A DNA stretch of 64,000 nucleotides from Rhyacophila brunnea (lineage: Eukaryota > Arthropoda > Insecta > Trichoptera > Rhyacophilidae), in the NCBI GenBank assembly GCA_022495005.1, contig JAGYXB010002031.1, positions 161,212 through 225,211 of the forward strand, given 5' to 3'. This document shows, piece by piece, positions 43,849-56,890 of the stretch (position 1 is the first letter of the stretch; each line of letters opens with the position of its first letter). Below the pieces are notes generated by a model that was given only the letters and a program-made list of their open reading frames with translations, did no database searches and was not told the DNA's origin. The position numbers and the translations under genes were made by a program.

Positions 43849-45135
43849 AAAGATGTATACGACCCAAGAAATAAGATATCATTATTTAGCGAAAAATGCA
43901 GAGCAACCAATCAACCATATTAGACAATATTTTAATAGATTAATTATACTTAGGAATCAATAGTTTTTAAAACCATTTTCGTTTTAAATAATTGATTTTT
44001 TTGTATGAATTCATATTATATATGCAGGGCTTCTCTGATAATAATATTATGTTAAATAGATAAAATATTGTAATTAACTATATAATCAAATTTTCAACAT
44101 ACCTACCTGTATTTTGTGTCTAATAGGTTTATATAAACAAGTAATTTTATACACAATATGTCAAAAACGAACCCATGTTATATTTTTTATTTCATAAAAT
44201 ATTTTCAAAATACACATGTGTAAATAGGTAGCTAATATAATATACTTTTTTTTTGTTTGTAACTGTAATTATTTGTGTTTTTTATTTAACCGTTTTATCT
44301 AAACAAAAATGCTATGTTATTTTATATAGAACAATATGTAAAAACAAGACCATATTTCTTATTCCAATATTTTACCATTTGCTATTAACCGATTTGTGTA
44401 TAATTTTTCATAATATTATTGTGTTTTTTGTGTTATTAAAAATAAAATAAGTACTTACATCCATTTGGATTATTTTTTCTTACCCTGAATCCTAATAAAG
44501 TTTTTATTGCGGGAACTTTTTATAATGAAAATACGTTTATCATAAATTGGTTGTAAGCTTGTGTTGATAAAAAAAAATACTCAGTGGGGCGTTTTTATGT
44601 CCGAGTATGGCCTATTTGCAGCAAAGTGTACCTAATTTCAGAGAAGATCTCACAAAACGAGTACACACTGACATTTGTGTGCTACCTCTGGGGGAGGAGT
44701 CCAGAGTCCAATCTCTTTGGAATATACAGATTTAACAAAACTTGTTATAATATTAGAAGGCATATACATTTTATTTGTATCATAAAAAATCTGTTTAACA
44801 CTATAAAGAAAATGTGAATTTCGTAATATATCGAGTGTATATAAATCATCATTGGGAGCTAATTTTGACTGGGTCAGTGTTTTTATCACATTTTTATTCA
44901 TGATTTACAGTTGAAAAAGCCTCTGTGAAGCATCTCCATCTCCCACGCAAATATTTTATGACATCGCATACTTTCTTTTCCTCTATAAATTATTTTGATT
45001 TTAAAACTTGTATTTTATTGGTATGCGTTCCACAGTTTGAAGTTTACTGACATTACCCACTTGCGGTTGACGCAGCAGTGAACAACTTTTAAGGAACTTC
45101 CCTTATACTCAATCCGACCTCCCTACAGACGGCCA
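43849..45135 (+). mobile_element. P-element 3' end plus piggyBac 3' flank (duplicate)
   Basis: Bases 43869-45500 repeat 61341-62760 almost exactly (offset 17472 bp at the start). It holds the last 25 codons of the P transposase (YHYLAKNAEQPINHIRQYFN), its stop, the 3' untranslated part, the P terminus (CCAATCTCTTTG at 44711-44722), the piggyBac 3' flank (to about 45060), then Jockey endonuclease sequence. The same composite junctions in both places show that it was copied as DNA after the P insertion at 58-62 kb, or the reverse. Confidence 0.88.
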
Positions 45136-45139
45136 TCTG

Positions 45140-45505
45140 AAAAGCACGCGGTACATTAATTATAGACCAGGGGGAAATCATCAATTTCCTATCCAAGCAC
45201 GACATCGACGTACTCGTAGTTAGCGAGACCAACCTTCAACCTACCTCCCGTATCCGTTGTCCAAACTACACCACGTACAGAACAGACAGACTAACGAACA
45301 GAGGCGCCGGAACCGCTATCTTTATTAAGTCTCATATAGACCATTGTGAGGCACCTCCGACCCCACAAAGCCAGGCACTAGAATCATGATCAATCATAGT
45401 TAATACTCGCACCTCCGGCAGCGTTAAATTCACTTCAGTCTACGTTCCTCCTTTTAAAAAGGACGACTCCTATAAACAGATCAGATCTAGATAGTCTAGA
45501 TCTAG
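45140..45505 (+). pseudogene. Jockey endonuclease N-terminal fragment
   Basis: GEIINFLSKHDIDVLVVSET, YRTDRLTNRGAGTAIFIKSH, then ALES stop. It keeps the DRLTNRGAG segment that units 1-3 have lost. Ends in a short AGATCTAGATAGTCTAGATCTAGATAG duplication at 45481-45507, where the P remnant begins. Confidence 0.8.
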
Positions 45506-45507
45506 AT

Positions 45508-46478
45508 AGATGAATGTGTAATATGTTCTGATCATTTTGATAGAAAACATTTCATCACGACAAGGAATGAACTTCGTCGATTAACAAAAGATGCGGTGCC
45601 TTCTTTAGTGGTGATTATAAGATTGCATACAAATATCCAATTAATATTATAAAGAAATTTATTATATATAAATGCTATCATACATTTACATAGTTGTTAC
45701 AAAATGAATATATATACATATTATTGAAATACATATGAATACATACATACGAATGAATTTTGGCTGGTGATTACGCGAACAAAACGCATTCAAAAAGATA
45801 CTCAATCACTTAGAGCTCAGGTCATCTTTCAATGGTAATTGTATACCGCTAGAACACATTACAATTTTAAATTGCTCGTCATCACCGATTGACAGTATAA
45901 ATAGAACATCGGAAAAATATCGCTTTGACGATGGCAATGATCCAATATGCCAAAAATTAAACACGGATACTACACAACGGACATTCTCACACAACACGCA
46001 TCAAATTATTTCTTATATATCCGGGTTCGTTGTGAAATGTTTACTAAAACAATTAAAGTGTGAGGAATGTATCACAACTCTTGTATCGCCCACTAAAATG
46101 TGGTTCCATAAACTAATTACTCTAAAAGATATGGGAAATGTGTGCTACCCATCTGATGATGTCTTCCAAACCTGTTTTAAAAGCGAATCTGTAATACGAC
46201 GACTTCTGTAATGACGGAAAATCAATATTGCCAAAGCATACAATGGATCACATAACAACGTACATTTTGGCACTATTTGTGGGGTCAAATATTTTTCATT
46301 CTATAGATAATCATTCTACGTTACAACCTGCTTTATATAATCATAGGTTACACTTGATTCGAGCCATAATATGTAAGTATACAAACGTTAGATTACACTA
46401 TATAGGAAAAATAGATACAATTAGGGAAAAAATAAATACTAAACGGCAAATACTTCGACGAAACTGTGTTATTAATTG
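45508..46478 (+). pseudogene. P-superfamily transposase, second lineage, deleted
   Basis: Starts in a THAP domain C-terminal half (CVICSDHFDRKHFITTRNEL, RRLTKDAVPSL at 45515-45610). After non-coding sequence it continues with the transposase C-terminal region (FNGNCIPLEHITILNCSSSP at 45826, then YISGFVVKCLLKQLKCEECI at 46013 and onward), and out of frame to a stop at 46478. It aligns with SFTGNCIPLDHISILNC and YIAGFVVRHLRKRLKCEKCL of the element at 58-62 kb but is clearly diverged, so it is a separate family. The GTPase-like and catalytic regions are deleted. Confidence 0.85.
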
Positions 46479-46856
46479 ATAAAGGCATGTATTTATTATA
46501 CACACAACAAAAAGAATAATAATATAAATAACGAGTTACAAAAATATTTAAAGTTATTAATTAAGGGCAGAATTCCCAGTTTGCGCCTGGAAGCGTTTCT
46601 CTGAATGCCTCGAAGCGTTTCGCTGAATCTCCGGAAGACGTAAGTAACCCGAGAATCTATTTCTAACGCGATGACATTAATACGCCATTACAATAAAGGC
46701 TATATTACTCTAAAATTCTAGAAGCTCGATATCGTATAATGGAAATGCAACGTCATATGATCACGTGACGTCTACCTATACATCTGTGAATAAGTTTCGT
46801 GCACTATTTCTCGTGCTCGCCGATATGAAATGAGTTGTCCATTTAATACGTCATTG
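46479..46856. other. Unassigned junction sequence
   Basis: Possible 3' part of the deleted P element, with a short direct repeat of GAAGCGTTTC (46588, 46614). After 46857 the tandem array resumes in the middle of an endonuclease fragment. Confidence 0.35.
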
Positions 46857-49112
46857 CCTAAGCCGCTCCATCTGAGCCCACTCACATTCCTATAAACAAT
46901 ATAGGTCAACCTAGTATCATAGACATTGCTTTGCTCGCGCAGACGGATTTCATTCAAGAAGTTAGTGTAGTTAACCAACTATCGTCAGACCACAAGCCGG
47001 TACTTTTACACTTAGGCGACCCATCAAATGTGGCCCTAGCAATCAGCAGAAGCATCAGAACCCAAACTTCTTGTGATGATTTCAAATCAGCGTTAGAGGA
47101 AAAGCTCAAGCAGCCAATCCTACTTAACACTGAGGAGAGCATAGACTCCGCAGTCTCGACACTCACGGGCGAAATACTTGATGCCGTAAACTCAGCCACC
47201 GTAGTTACACCGTCAAATCATACACTCCGCCCAGACATACGCAAACCCTGCACGAGACATTGAGACAAATCACAAATATTTTCAGGTGTTTTATAATGTC
47301 ACATTCATTGACGAAAGAGAAGTGTCGAAAGGGTGGATAACGACAAATAAATTACATCCATACATACGTTGTGGAAAAAAGATACAACAATTGGTAGCCA
47401 CAAAATAAACAACTTAAGATTCGCAGATGATACCGCACTAATTGCTGCTGTTACTAGTTAACAAACTATCGTCAGATCACAAGCCGGTACTTTTATACTT
47501 AGGCGACCCATCAAATGTGGCCCTAGCAATCAGCAGAAGCATCAGAACCCAAACTTCTTGTGATGATTTCAAATCAGCGTTAGAGGAAAAGCTCAAGCAG
47601 CCAATCCTGCTTAACACTGAGGAGAGCATAGACTCCGCAGTCGCGACACTCACGGGCGAAATACTTGATGCCGTAAACTCAGCCACCGTAGTTACACCGT
47701 CAAATCATACACTCCGCCCAGACATACGCAAACCCTAGGCACACTAAAGTCTCTCAGACCATACAAAACGAGACATTGAGACAAATCACAAATATTTTCA
47801 GGTGTTTTATAACGTCACATTCATTGACGAAAGAGAAGTGTCGAAAGGGTGGATAACGACAAATAAATTACATCCATACATACGTTGTGGAAAAAAAGAC
47901 AACAATTGGTAGCCACAAAATAAACAACTTAAGATTCGCAGATGATACCACACTAATTGCTGCTGATGAAAGAGAACTCACAGAGTTGCTACAACGCGTA
48001 GAGGAAGAGAGTCGCAAATACGGCCTCCTTATTAATTGGAATAATACCAAGTTATATATTATACAATCTGAATCGTCAATGATAGAAAACTTAATGCCAT
48101 TTTCTATTATTTAATATGATTATATTTACGCGAAATACGTGGCAGCGAAAGACACAGGACCGAGAGAGTTGGAGAAAGCTGGGGAGGCCTTTATCCAGCA
48201 GTGGATTGACCCCGGCTGATGATGATGATATTTACGCGGGTATAGATTTGCGACCAAAATTCATCTTTTTACAATGAGTCATACCGTCTGTGGTGCAGGT
48301 GCAGTCTATTTTTAGATTATTGTTTTCAAAACAGGCATTTTAGTGTGAGTTTTCCAGGAATTTTGTCAGTGCACAGTTTGATTATGAAACATTTGTTTAT
48401 GTATGTATAGTGCGTGTATAAAGTTCATCATGTACTTTTATTGTTTTCGAACAAATTAATCGTGTCTGAACTAATTTTCTCCCCATTTATTTATAATGGC
48501 AGTAAACATTAAAAAACGAAAAAGAATCGAAGAAAATAGAACTTTTCAAGAACAATGACGGACAGGTACTGTTTCATTGAATATAAAAAAAATCCTATGT
48601 TTGATGTATATCTCATCTAGTATAATATATCGTTATTTTTCAACACTTTTAACCTTTGCGGCCCGTGAAAAATTATAAAATGGATAAATTTCCCCTTCTT
48701 TCAAAAAGCTAAAGTTAAATGTCGTGTTCATAATCCCGTGAAAATCATCAAATACGGAATTTTGAAGAGGATGATTTGCGAATCGAAAAGTGGCTATACA
48801 GTAAAACCTCGTTAATACGATGTCAGGATTATTTTTATTACATTCATAAAATAAGTATTTTTGATGTTTAAAGATAAGTGTCACAATTTTCAATGACTGG
48901 CTCATGATATAGTGTACATTATTACGATTTATATTTACGATTTACGAACTTGCGGTTGACGCAATCCGTTCTAATATCGTGCCCGCGGCAGTGAACAACT
49001 TTTAAGGAACTTCCCTTATACTCAATCCGACCTCCCTACAGACGGCCATCTGAAACGCACGCGGTACATTAATTATAGACCAGGGGGAAATCATCAATTT
49101 CCTATCTCATCT
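46857..49112 (+). repeat. Tandem array, unit 5, 5'-truncated
   Basis: Resumes at AAGCCGCTCCATCTGAGCC: endonuclease end and linker (46931-47263), second linker (47442-47738), FADD fragment (47887-48114), LINE end, hAT N-terminus (48496), pogo end. It then cuts from the endonuclease start (49105) straight to the beginning of the next unit, skipping about 600 bp. Confidence 0.9.
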
Positions 49113-51076
49113 CAATTAAAAAATCTCAAATTGCAAGCTTCATATTTTTCCGCTAGGTTCTCTGTTGGCATGCCTCTCCCCCTTAAACTGACAAGAGCCT
49201 AATAAAATAATATTTTTTTCAATATTTTATCCTATTTTTTACTTCCATAAAATGTATGTCGAACAATCCACGGAGGGAAGCGACAAGCTATGTTGAAAGT
49301 ACTATAGCTAGCTGATCAAGTAATATTGAATGATTGTTTGTGGTAAGATATTATTATTTATGTATATTTTATTGTAATTTTTTTTCCATTTCAGAAAATG
49401 AAGTTCATACTTTTGATGATAACCAATGATAATGGAAATGAAAACAATAATGTTTTTAAATCAGGAACATTCCTGATGGAGGCATTTCCCAAAACATTTC
49501 GACAATCGCCAACTATTAAAACTCAATCTATATCTGAAAATGAAGATACCTTCGAAAAGCTTTAATGTTTTATTCTGACACATTAATGTTCAATATGATA
49601 ATAACTATTGGTGGTACGGATGTGTCAGAACACTCAGTTATTAAGACTCAGTTTTAAGAAAAGTGTCACAATTTTCAATGACTGGCTCATGATATAGTGT
49701 ACTTTATTACGATTTATATTTACGATTTACGAACATGCGGTTTACGCAATCCGTTCTAATATCGTGCCTGCGGCAGTGAACAACTTTTAAGGAACTTCCC
49801 TTATACTCAAACCGACCTCCCTACAGACGGCCATCTGAAGCGCACGCGATACATTAATTTTAGACCAGGGGGAAATCATCAATTTCCTATCCAAGCACGA
49901 CATCGACGAACTCGTAGTTAGCGAGACCAACCATAAACTTACCTCCCGTATCCGTTGTCCAAACTACACCACGTACAGAACCGCTATCTTTATTAAGTCT
50001 CATATAGACCATTGTGAGACACCTCCGACCCCACAAAGCCAGGCACTAGAATCATGATCAATCATAGTTAATACTCGCACCTCCGGCAGCGTTAAATTCA
50101 CTTCAGTCTACGTTCCTCCTTTTAAAAAGGACGACTCCTATAAACAGATCAGATCTAGATAGCCTACTAGACGCTAACGTCACCTCAATAGTCAACGCGG
50201 GCGATTTCAATGCCAAGCACTCTGCCTGGCACAATCGATCCGCGAATTTCAGAGGTAAAATGATACATAAATTCATAGAAGACAACAACATAACCTAAGC
50301 CGCTCCATCTGAGCCCACTCACATTCCTATAAACAATATAGGTCAACCTAGTATCATAGACATTGCTTTGCTCGCGCAGACGGATTTCATTCACGAAGTT
50401 AGTGTAGTTAACCAACTATCATCAGACCACAAGCCGGTACTTTTACACTTAGGCGACCCATCAAATGTGGCCCTAGCAATCAGCAGTAGCATCAGAACCC
50501 AAACTTCTTGTGATGATTTCAAATCAGCGTTAGAGGAAAAGCTCAAGCAGCCAATCCTACTTAACAATGAGGAGAGCATAGACTCCGCAGTCGCGACACT
50601 CACGGGCGAAATACTTGATGCCGTAAACTCAGCCACCGTAGTTACACCGTCAAATCATACACTCCGCCCAGACATACGCAAACCCTGCACACTAAAGTCT
50701 CTCAGACCATACAAAACGAGACATTGAGAGAAATCACAAATATTTTCAGGTGTTTTATAATGTCACATTCATTGACGAAAGAGAAGTGTCGAAACTGTGG
50801 ATAACGACAAATAAATTACATCCATACATACGTTGTGGAAAAAAGATACAACAATTGGTAGCCACAAAATAAACAACTTAAGATTCGCAGATGATACCGC
50901 ACTAATTGCTGCTGTTACTAGTTAACAAACTATCGTCAGATCACAAGCCGGTACTTTTACACTTAGGCGACCCATCAAATGTGGCCCTAGCAATCAGCAG
51001 AAGCATCAGAACCCAAACTTCTTGTGACGATTTCAAATCAGCGTTAGAGGAAAAGCTCAAGCAGCCAATCCTGCTA
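49113..51076 (+). repeat. Tandem array, unit 6, 3'-truncated
   Basis: MKFILLM segment (49398-49657, with a small indel after NEDT), endonuclease and linker (49850-50727, ending LRPYKTRH) and the start of the second linker. It stops at 51076 within KLKQPIL, where motif-repeat block copy 3 is joined. Confidence 0.9.
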
Positions 51077-51084
51077 TCCTAATC

Positions 51085-52230
51085 CTGGATGCCAAGCATC
51101 AATCAGCAGCTCAGCCGCGACACCACGTTTGCAGCCCGCCAATGACCAACCGACCGCCAAAGACAATACCCTTATCAAATACGATAAAATATTCCAGCCT
51201 TGACACCGTACATATGTACAGATGCATTAAACGAAGAGCTTTTAAAGCTTAATCTTTTTGGAATGAATAGAAATATGACGAATAATGGAATGGTCGATAT
51301 AGTTAATGAAGGTCAGTCAATTTCAAAGCCTATATTGAATGTTTTTAATACTAAGTTGAAAATGAAAAATTTCGACCGAATAATCATGTACATGATGTAC
51401 AAAGTTTTCGCTGACCAGAAAACGTAGTTTTAGCAAACTATTGCCTGCAGTTGGTAATGTCAATGATAAAAAAGGGTGTGAAAGGTTCGAGTACAATAAA
51501 ACAACTAGGATTTAGCCAACCGTCACCCTCAGTTGGAAAAGTCTATGATGAAAAAGCGACAGAAGATAGTAGTGGAGATGTGCCCAGTTTCCATCTGACC
51601 AAACAACGTAGATTTAGCCAACTATTACCCGCAGTTGGTGATGTCAATGATAAAAAAAAGGGCATGAAAGGTTCGAGTACAATAAAACAACGACGATTTA
51701 GCCAACTGTCGCCCTCAGTTACATTACATTATGTTACATTAAAAAATTGGATAATGCTTCCATCAGACATTTATAATCCAATTTTTAATGATTGGCCATT
51801 TACAGAAAATATTTTAAAGTAAAACACCGGACCCTAGTAGAACTACGTCTCGGGTAAACTTAGTAAATAAAAGCCGTGGGTGTAGGTTGTTAGAAAGTTT
51901 GATGTTATATTACTACGCTATTTATAAATAAAACTAAATTTAATTTGGCAGCGCACAGGTAGAAAAATACTGCTAGAGAAAGGAACATTTGTTACCGTTT
52001 ACTGTGCCTAAGTTGGTTTATTGTCATCATGATTCCGTGTGCCAACATGGTAATTTTTCTATGGCTGCCAGTCAATGTTCCCTCTAATTTTTCTATTGTG
52101 TGTGCGGATCATCAACGCATGTGAGCAGTGTCACTCATCACCCATGCGGTAAATTTACACCCACCCCCCCCAATTGTAGAATGAAATTTAAATATTTAGA
52201 AATGTTGAAACGTCTAGTAAAGAAACATTT
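51085..52230 (+). repeat. Motif-repeat block, copy 3
   Basis: Matches 27653-28320 and 30200-30686 with few differences but lacks the minisatellites and the extra 186-bp repeat. It is thus the most compact form. It extends through the 3' flank to the piggyBac-like segment at about 52185. Confidence 0.9.
51451..51822 (+). pseudogene. Unknown motif-repeat protein, copy 3
   Basis: A 123-codon frame, MVMSMIKKGVKGSSTIKQLG, with motifs FSQPSPSVGKVYDEK, FSQLLPAVGDVNDKK and FSQLSPSV, ending PFTENILK. One A fewer in an upstream A-run (A6 instead of A7) lets this frame run through the position where copies 1 and 2 have a TGA, but in a different upstream frame. The upstream 75-codon frame (51200-51427) differs at one residue. 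Function unknown. Confidence 0.4.
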
Positions 52231-52256
52231 TGAAAAATGTGCATTAAAACTTTTAA

Positions 52257-52848
52257 CCCGATAACTGCGAACGTATCGTAGTAGGGTACTTCCGCTGCCG
52301 TACACCTATGGCTGATAACGTTACACCATATGTAACTTCTAGATTGAATTGTCGATAATGCAGGAATATTTAGCATGGAATACGGCAAATTTTATTAAAA
52401 TATCGGCTGATTTGTCCAACTACTGCCATCTCTGTTTGGCGTTCACCGTTAGAAGTATAGCATGTTGATATGACGCGCAATCTTTCGCGCGCCTGCGTCA
52501 AGCGACATCCGAGTAGGACTGTGCGTCGATCTTTGTCCCCGATGATTGAGAGTTCCACGCGATTTTATTATATTGAAATTTTATACATCGTGTCTCTTTA
52601 AAGTGAAATTCAAAATTGATTTAAACAACAATCGTGTGTGTTGCAGTAAACAAGAACTAAGTAAAACACAAGATATACGTTCAGTATCACTATGACCATT
52701 ATAATTACGTTTTTGTACTGTTAGATTTAAAAATTATATTAATCCTTACAGCGCGGACGGCACAGCTGTTGTGTCCTCATTAGGTGGCCATTAGATATAA
52801 TTAGTATGTTATGTAAATGTGGTTATTAAATGCTCCGTGGTAAAGCAG
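52257..52848. mobile_element. TTAA-flanked insertion (592 bp)
   Basis: TTAA lies at both edges (52253-52256, 52849-52852). The flanks (GCATTAAAACTTTTAA and TTAATATAAG.TGTGTGTTT) are contiguous at 23881-23910, which is the unoccupied site. The left end is CCCGATAACTGC and the right end reads CTGCTTTACCACG inverted, so any terminal repeat is weak. TTAA duplication with a CCC start suggests a piggyBac-type non-autonomous element. No coding sequence. Confidence 0.8.
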
Positions 52849-52852
52849 TTAA

Positions 52853-53095
52853 TATAAGATGTGTGTTTTTAGTTATTTGTGTGTGTTTTAACTTTCATTT
52901 ATTCTTTTTTAATAATTATTTGTGTTAAAATTTTATCATGGCTGAAGAGAATGTGGATATTAGAGAAATCGTTAATGAGGCATTGCAATAAGAGGACAGT
53001 GACCACGATATTATTATAATTCCATTTAATAATTATTAAATGGATTTATATGAAAATAATGTTCAAGGGACAGTTGTTGAACACTTCTCTGCACT
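52853..53095 (+). pseudogene. piggyBac-like N-terminal scrap
   Basis: Homologous to 23897-24070: from 52939 MAEENVDIREIVNEALQ and a stop. Then a short segment shared with 56985-57035 (an ATTTAATAATTATTAAAT palindrome) and the array again from about 53100. Confidence 0.5.
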
Positions 53096-56000
53096 TGTTG
53101 AACAGACAGACAACGAACAGAGGCGCCGGAACCGCTATCTTTATTAAGTCTCATATAGACCATTGTGAGGCACCTCCGACCCCACAAAGCCAGGCACTAG
53201 AATCATGATCAATCATAGTTAATACTCGCACCTCCGGCAGCGTTAAATTCACTTCAGTCTACGTTCCTCCTTTTAAAAAGGACGACTCCTATAAACAGAT
53301 CAGATCTAGATAGCCTACTAGACGCTAACGTCACCTCAAGAGTCATCGCGGGCGATTTCAATGCCAAGCACTCTGCCTGGCACAATCGATCCGCGAATTT
53401 CAGAGGTAAAATGATACATAAATTCATAGAAGACAACAACATAACCTAAGCCGCTCCATCTGAGCCCACTCACATTCCTATAAACAATATAGGTCAACCT
53501 AGTATCATAGACATTGCTTTGCTCGCGCAGACGGATTTCATTCACGAAGTTAGTGTAGTTAACCAACTATCGTCAGACCACAAGCCGGTACTTTTATACT
53601 TAGGCGACCCATCAAATGTGGCCCTAGCAATCAGCAGAAGCATCAGAACCCAAACTTCTTGTGATGATTTCAAATCAGCGTTAGAGGAAAAGCTCAAGCA
53701 GCCAATCCTACTTAACAATGAGGAGAGCATAGACTCCGCAGTCGCGACACTCACGGGCGAAATACTTGATGCCGTAAACTCAGCCACCGTAGTTACACCG
53801 TCAAATCATACACTCCGCCTAGACATACGCAAACCCTGCACGAGACATTGAGACAAATCACAAATATTTTCAGGTGTTTTATAATGTCACATTCATTGAC
53901 GAAAGAGAAGTGTCGAAAGGGTGGATAACGACAAATAAATTACATCCATACATACGTTGTGGAAAAAAGATACAACAATTGGTAGCCACAAAATAAACAA
54001 CTTAAGATTCGCAGATGATACCGCACTAACTGCTGCTGTTACTAGTTAACAAACTATCGTCAGATCACAAGCCGGTACTTTTACACTTAGGCGACCCATC
54101 AAATGTGGCCCTAGCAATCAGCAGAAGCATCAGAACCCTAACTTCTTGTGATGATTTCAAATCAGCGTTAGAGGAAAAGCTCAAGCAGCCAATCCTACTT
54201 AACACTGAGGAGAGCATAGACTCCGCAGTCGCGACACTCACGGGCGAAATACTTGATGCCGTAAACTCAGCCACCGTAGTTACACCGTCAAATCATACAC
54301 TCCGCCCAGACATACGCAAACCCTAGGCACACTAAAGTCTCTCAGACCATACAAAACGAGACATTGAGACAAATCACAAATATTTTCAGGTGTTTTATAA
54401 TGTCACATTCATTGACGAAAGAGAAGTGTCGAAAGGGTGGATAACGACAAATAAATTACATCCATACATACGTTGTGGAAAAAAGACAACAATTGGTAGC
54501 CACAAAATAAACAACTTAAGATTCGCAGATGATACCACACTAATTGCTGCTGATGAAAGAGAACTCACAGAGTTGCTACAACGCGTAGAGGAAGAGAGTC
54601 GCAAATACGGCCTCCTTATTAATTGGAATAATACGAGTACCAAGTTATATATTATACAATCTGAATCGTCAATGATAGAAAACTTAATGCCATTTTCTAT
54701 TATTTAATATGATTATATTTACGCGAAATACGTGGCAGCGAAAGACACAGGACCGAAAGAGTTGGAGAAAGTTTGGGGAGGCCTTCATCCAGCAGTGGAT
54801 TGACCCCGGCTGATGATGATGATATTTACGCGGGTATAGATTTGCGACCAAAATTCATCTTTTTACAATGAGTCATACCGTCTGTGGTGCAGGTGCAGTC
54901 TATTTTTAGATTATTGTTTTCAAAACAGGCATTTTAGTGTGAGTTTTCCAGGAATTTTGTCAGTGCACAGTTTGATTATGAAACATTTGTTTATGTATGT
55001 ATAGTGCGTGTATAAAGTTCATCATGTACTTTTATTGTTTTCGAACAAATTAATCGTGTCTGAACTAATTTTCTCCCCATTTATTTATAATGGCAGTAAA
55101 CATTAAAAAACGAAAAAGAATCGAAGAAAATAGAACTTTTCAAGAACAATGACGGACAGGTACTGTTTCATTGAATATAAAAAAATCCTATGTTTGATGT
55201 ATATCTCATCTAGTATAATATATCGTTATTTTTCAACACTTTTAACCTTTGCGGCCCGTGAAAAATTATAAAATGGATAAATTTCCCCTTCTTTCAAAAA
55301 GCTAAAGTTAAATGTCGTGTTCATAATCCCGTGAAAATCATCAAATACGGAATTTTGAATAGGATGATTTGCGAATCGAAAAGTGGCTATACAGTAAAAC
55401 CTCGTTAATACGATGTCAGGATTATTTTTATTACATTCATAAAATAAGTATTTTTGATGTTTAAAGATAAGTGTCACAATTTTCAATGACTGGCTCATGA
55501 TATAGTGTACATTATTACGATTTATATTTACGATTTACGAACTTGCGGTTGACGCAATCCGTTCTAATATCGTGCCCGCGGCAGTGAACAACTTTTAAGG
55601 AACTTCCCTTATACTCAATCCGACCTCCCTACAGACGGCCATCTGAAACGCACGCGGTACATTAATTATAGACCAGGGGGAAATCATCAATTTCCTATCC
55701 AAGCACGACATCGACGTACTCGTAGTTAGCGAGACCAACCTTAAACCTACCTCCCGTATCCGTTGTCCAAACTACACCACGTACAGAACAGACAGACTAA
55801 AGAACAGAGGCGCCGGAACCGCTATCTTTATTAAGTCTCATATAGACCATTGTGAGGCACCTCCGACCCCACAAAGCCAGGCACTAGAATCATGATCAAT
55901 CATAGTTAATACTCGCACCTCCGGCAGCGTTAAATTCACTTCAGTCTACGTTCCTCCTTTTAAAAAGGACGACTCCTATAAACAGATCAGATCTAGATAG

Positions 56001-56290
56001 TCTACTAGACGCTAACTTCACCTCAATAGTCATCGCGGGCGATTTCAATGCCAAGCACTCTGCCTGGCACAATCGATCCGCGAATTTCAGAGGTAAAATG
56101 ATACATAAATTCATAGAAGACAACAACATAACCTAAGCCCAATGACATTTATATGGACGAATCATCTGGAAAATAAAATGACACTCACTTTGTGTCGGGT
56201 CTGCCGGATGGCGAAATTCATACCCCCCCCCCCCTTTCGGAGGTGACAATATGCTAGTGCTTGTTTTGTTATGGTGAATGCACAGTTATC
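53096..56290 (+). repeat. Tandem array, unit 7, 5'-truncated
   Basis: Endonuclease and linker (53112-53851), second linker (54105-54326), FADD fragment with a 6-bp insertion after NNT (54390-54707), LINE end, hAT N-terminus (55090), pogo end, endonuclease fragment with the DRLKNRGAG segment intact (55665-56135), and a poly-C tract of 12 at 56223-56234. Confidence 0.92.
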
Positions 56291-56890
56291 AAAAAAAATC
56301 TCAAATTGCAAGCTTCATATTTTTCCGCTAGGTTCTCTGTTGGCATGCCTCTCCCCCTTAAACTGACAAGAGCCTAATAAAATAATATTTTTTTCAATAT
56401 TTTATCCTATTTTTTACTTCCATAAAATGTATGTCGAACAATCCACGGAGGGAAGCGACAAGCTATGTTGAAAGTACTATAGCTAGCTGATCAAGTAATA
56501 TTGAATGATTGTTTGTGGTAAGATATTATTATTTATGTATATTTTATTGTAATTTTTTTTCCATTTCAGAAAATGAAGTTCATACTTTTGATGATAACCA
56601 ATGATAATGGAAATGAAAACAATAATGTTTTTAAATCAGGAACATTCCTGATGGAGGCATTTCCCAAAACATTTCGACAATCGCCAACTATTAAAACTCA
56701 ATCTATATCTGAAAATGAAGATACCGTTCGGAAAGCTTTAATGTTTTATTCTGACACATTAATGTTCAATATGATAATAACTATTGGTGGTACGGATGTG
56801 TCAGAACACTCAGTTATTAAGACTCAGTTTTAAGAAAAGTGTCACAATTTTCAATGACTGGCTCATGATATAGTGTACTTTATTACGGTT
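56291..56890 (+). repeat. Tandem array, last partial unit
   Basis: Intron-like tract, then the MKFILLM frame at 56573-56833 with two differences from the other copies (NEDTVRK, YSDT). The array ends about 56890, where pogo and piggyBac sequence begins. Confidence 0.9.
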
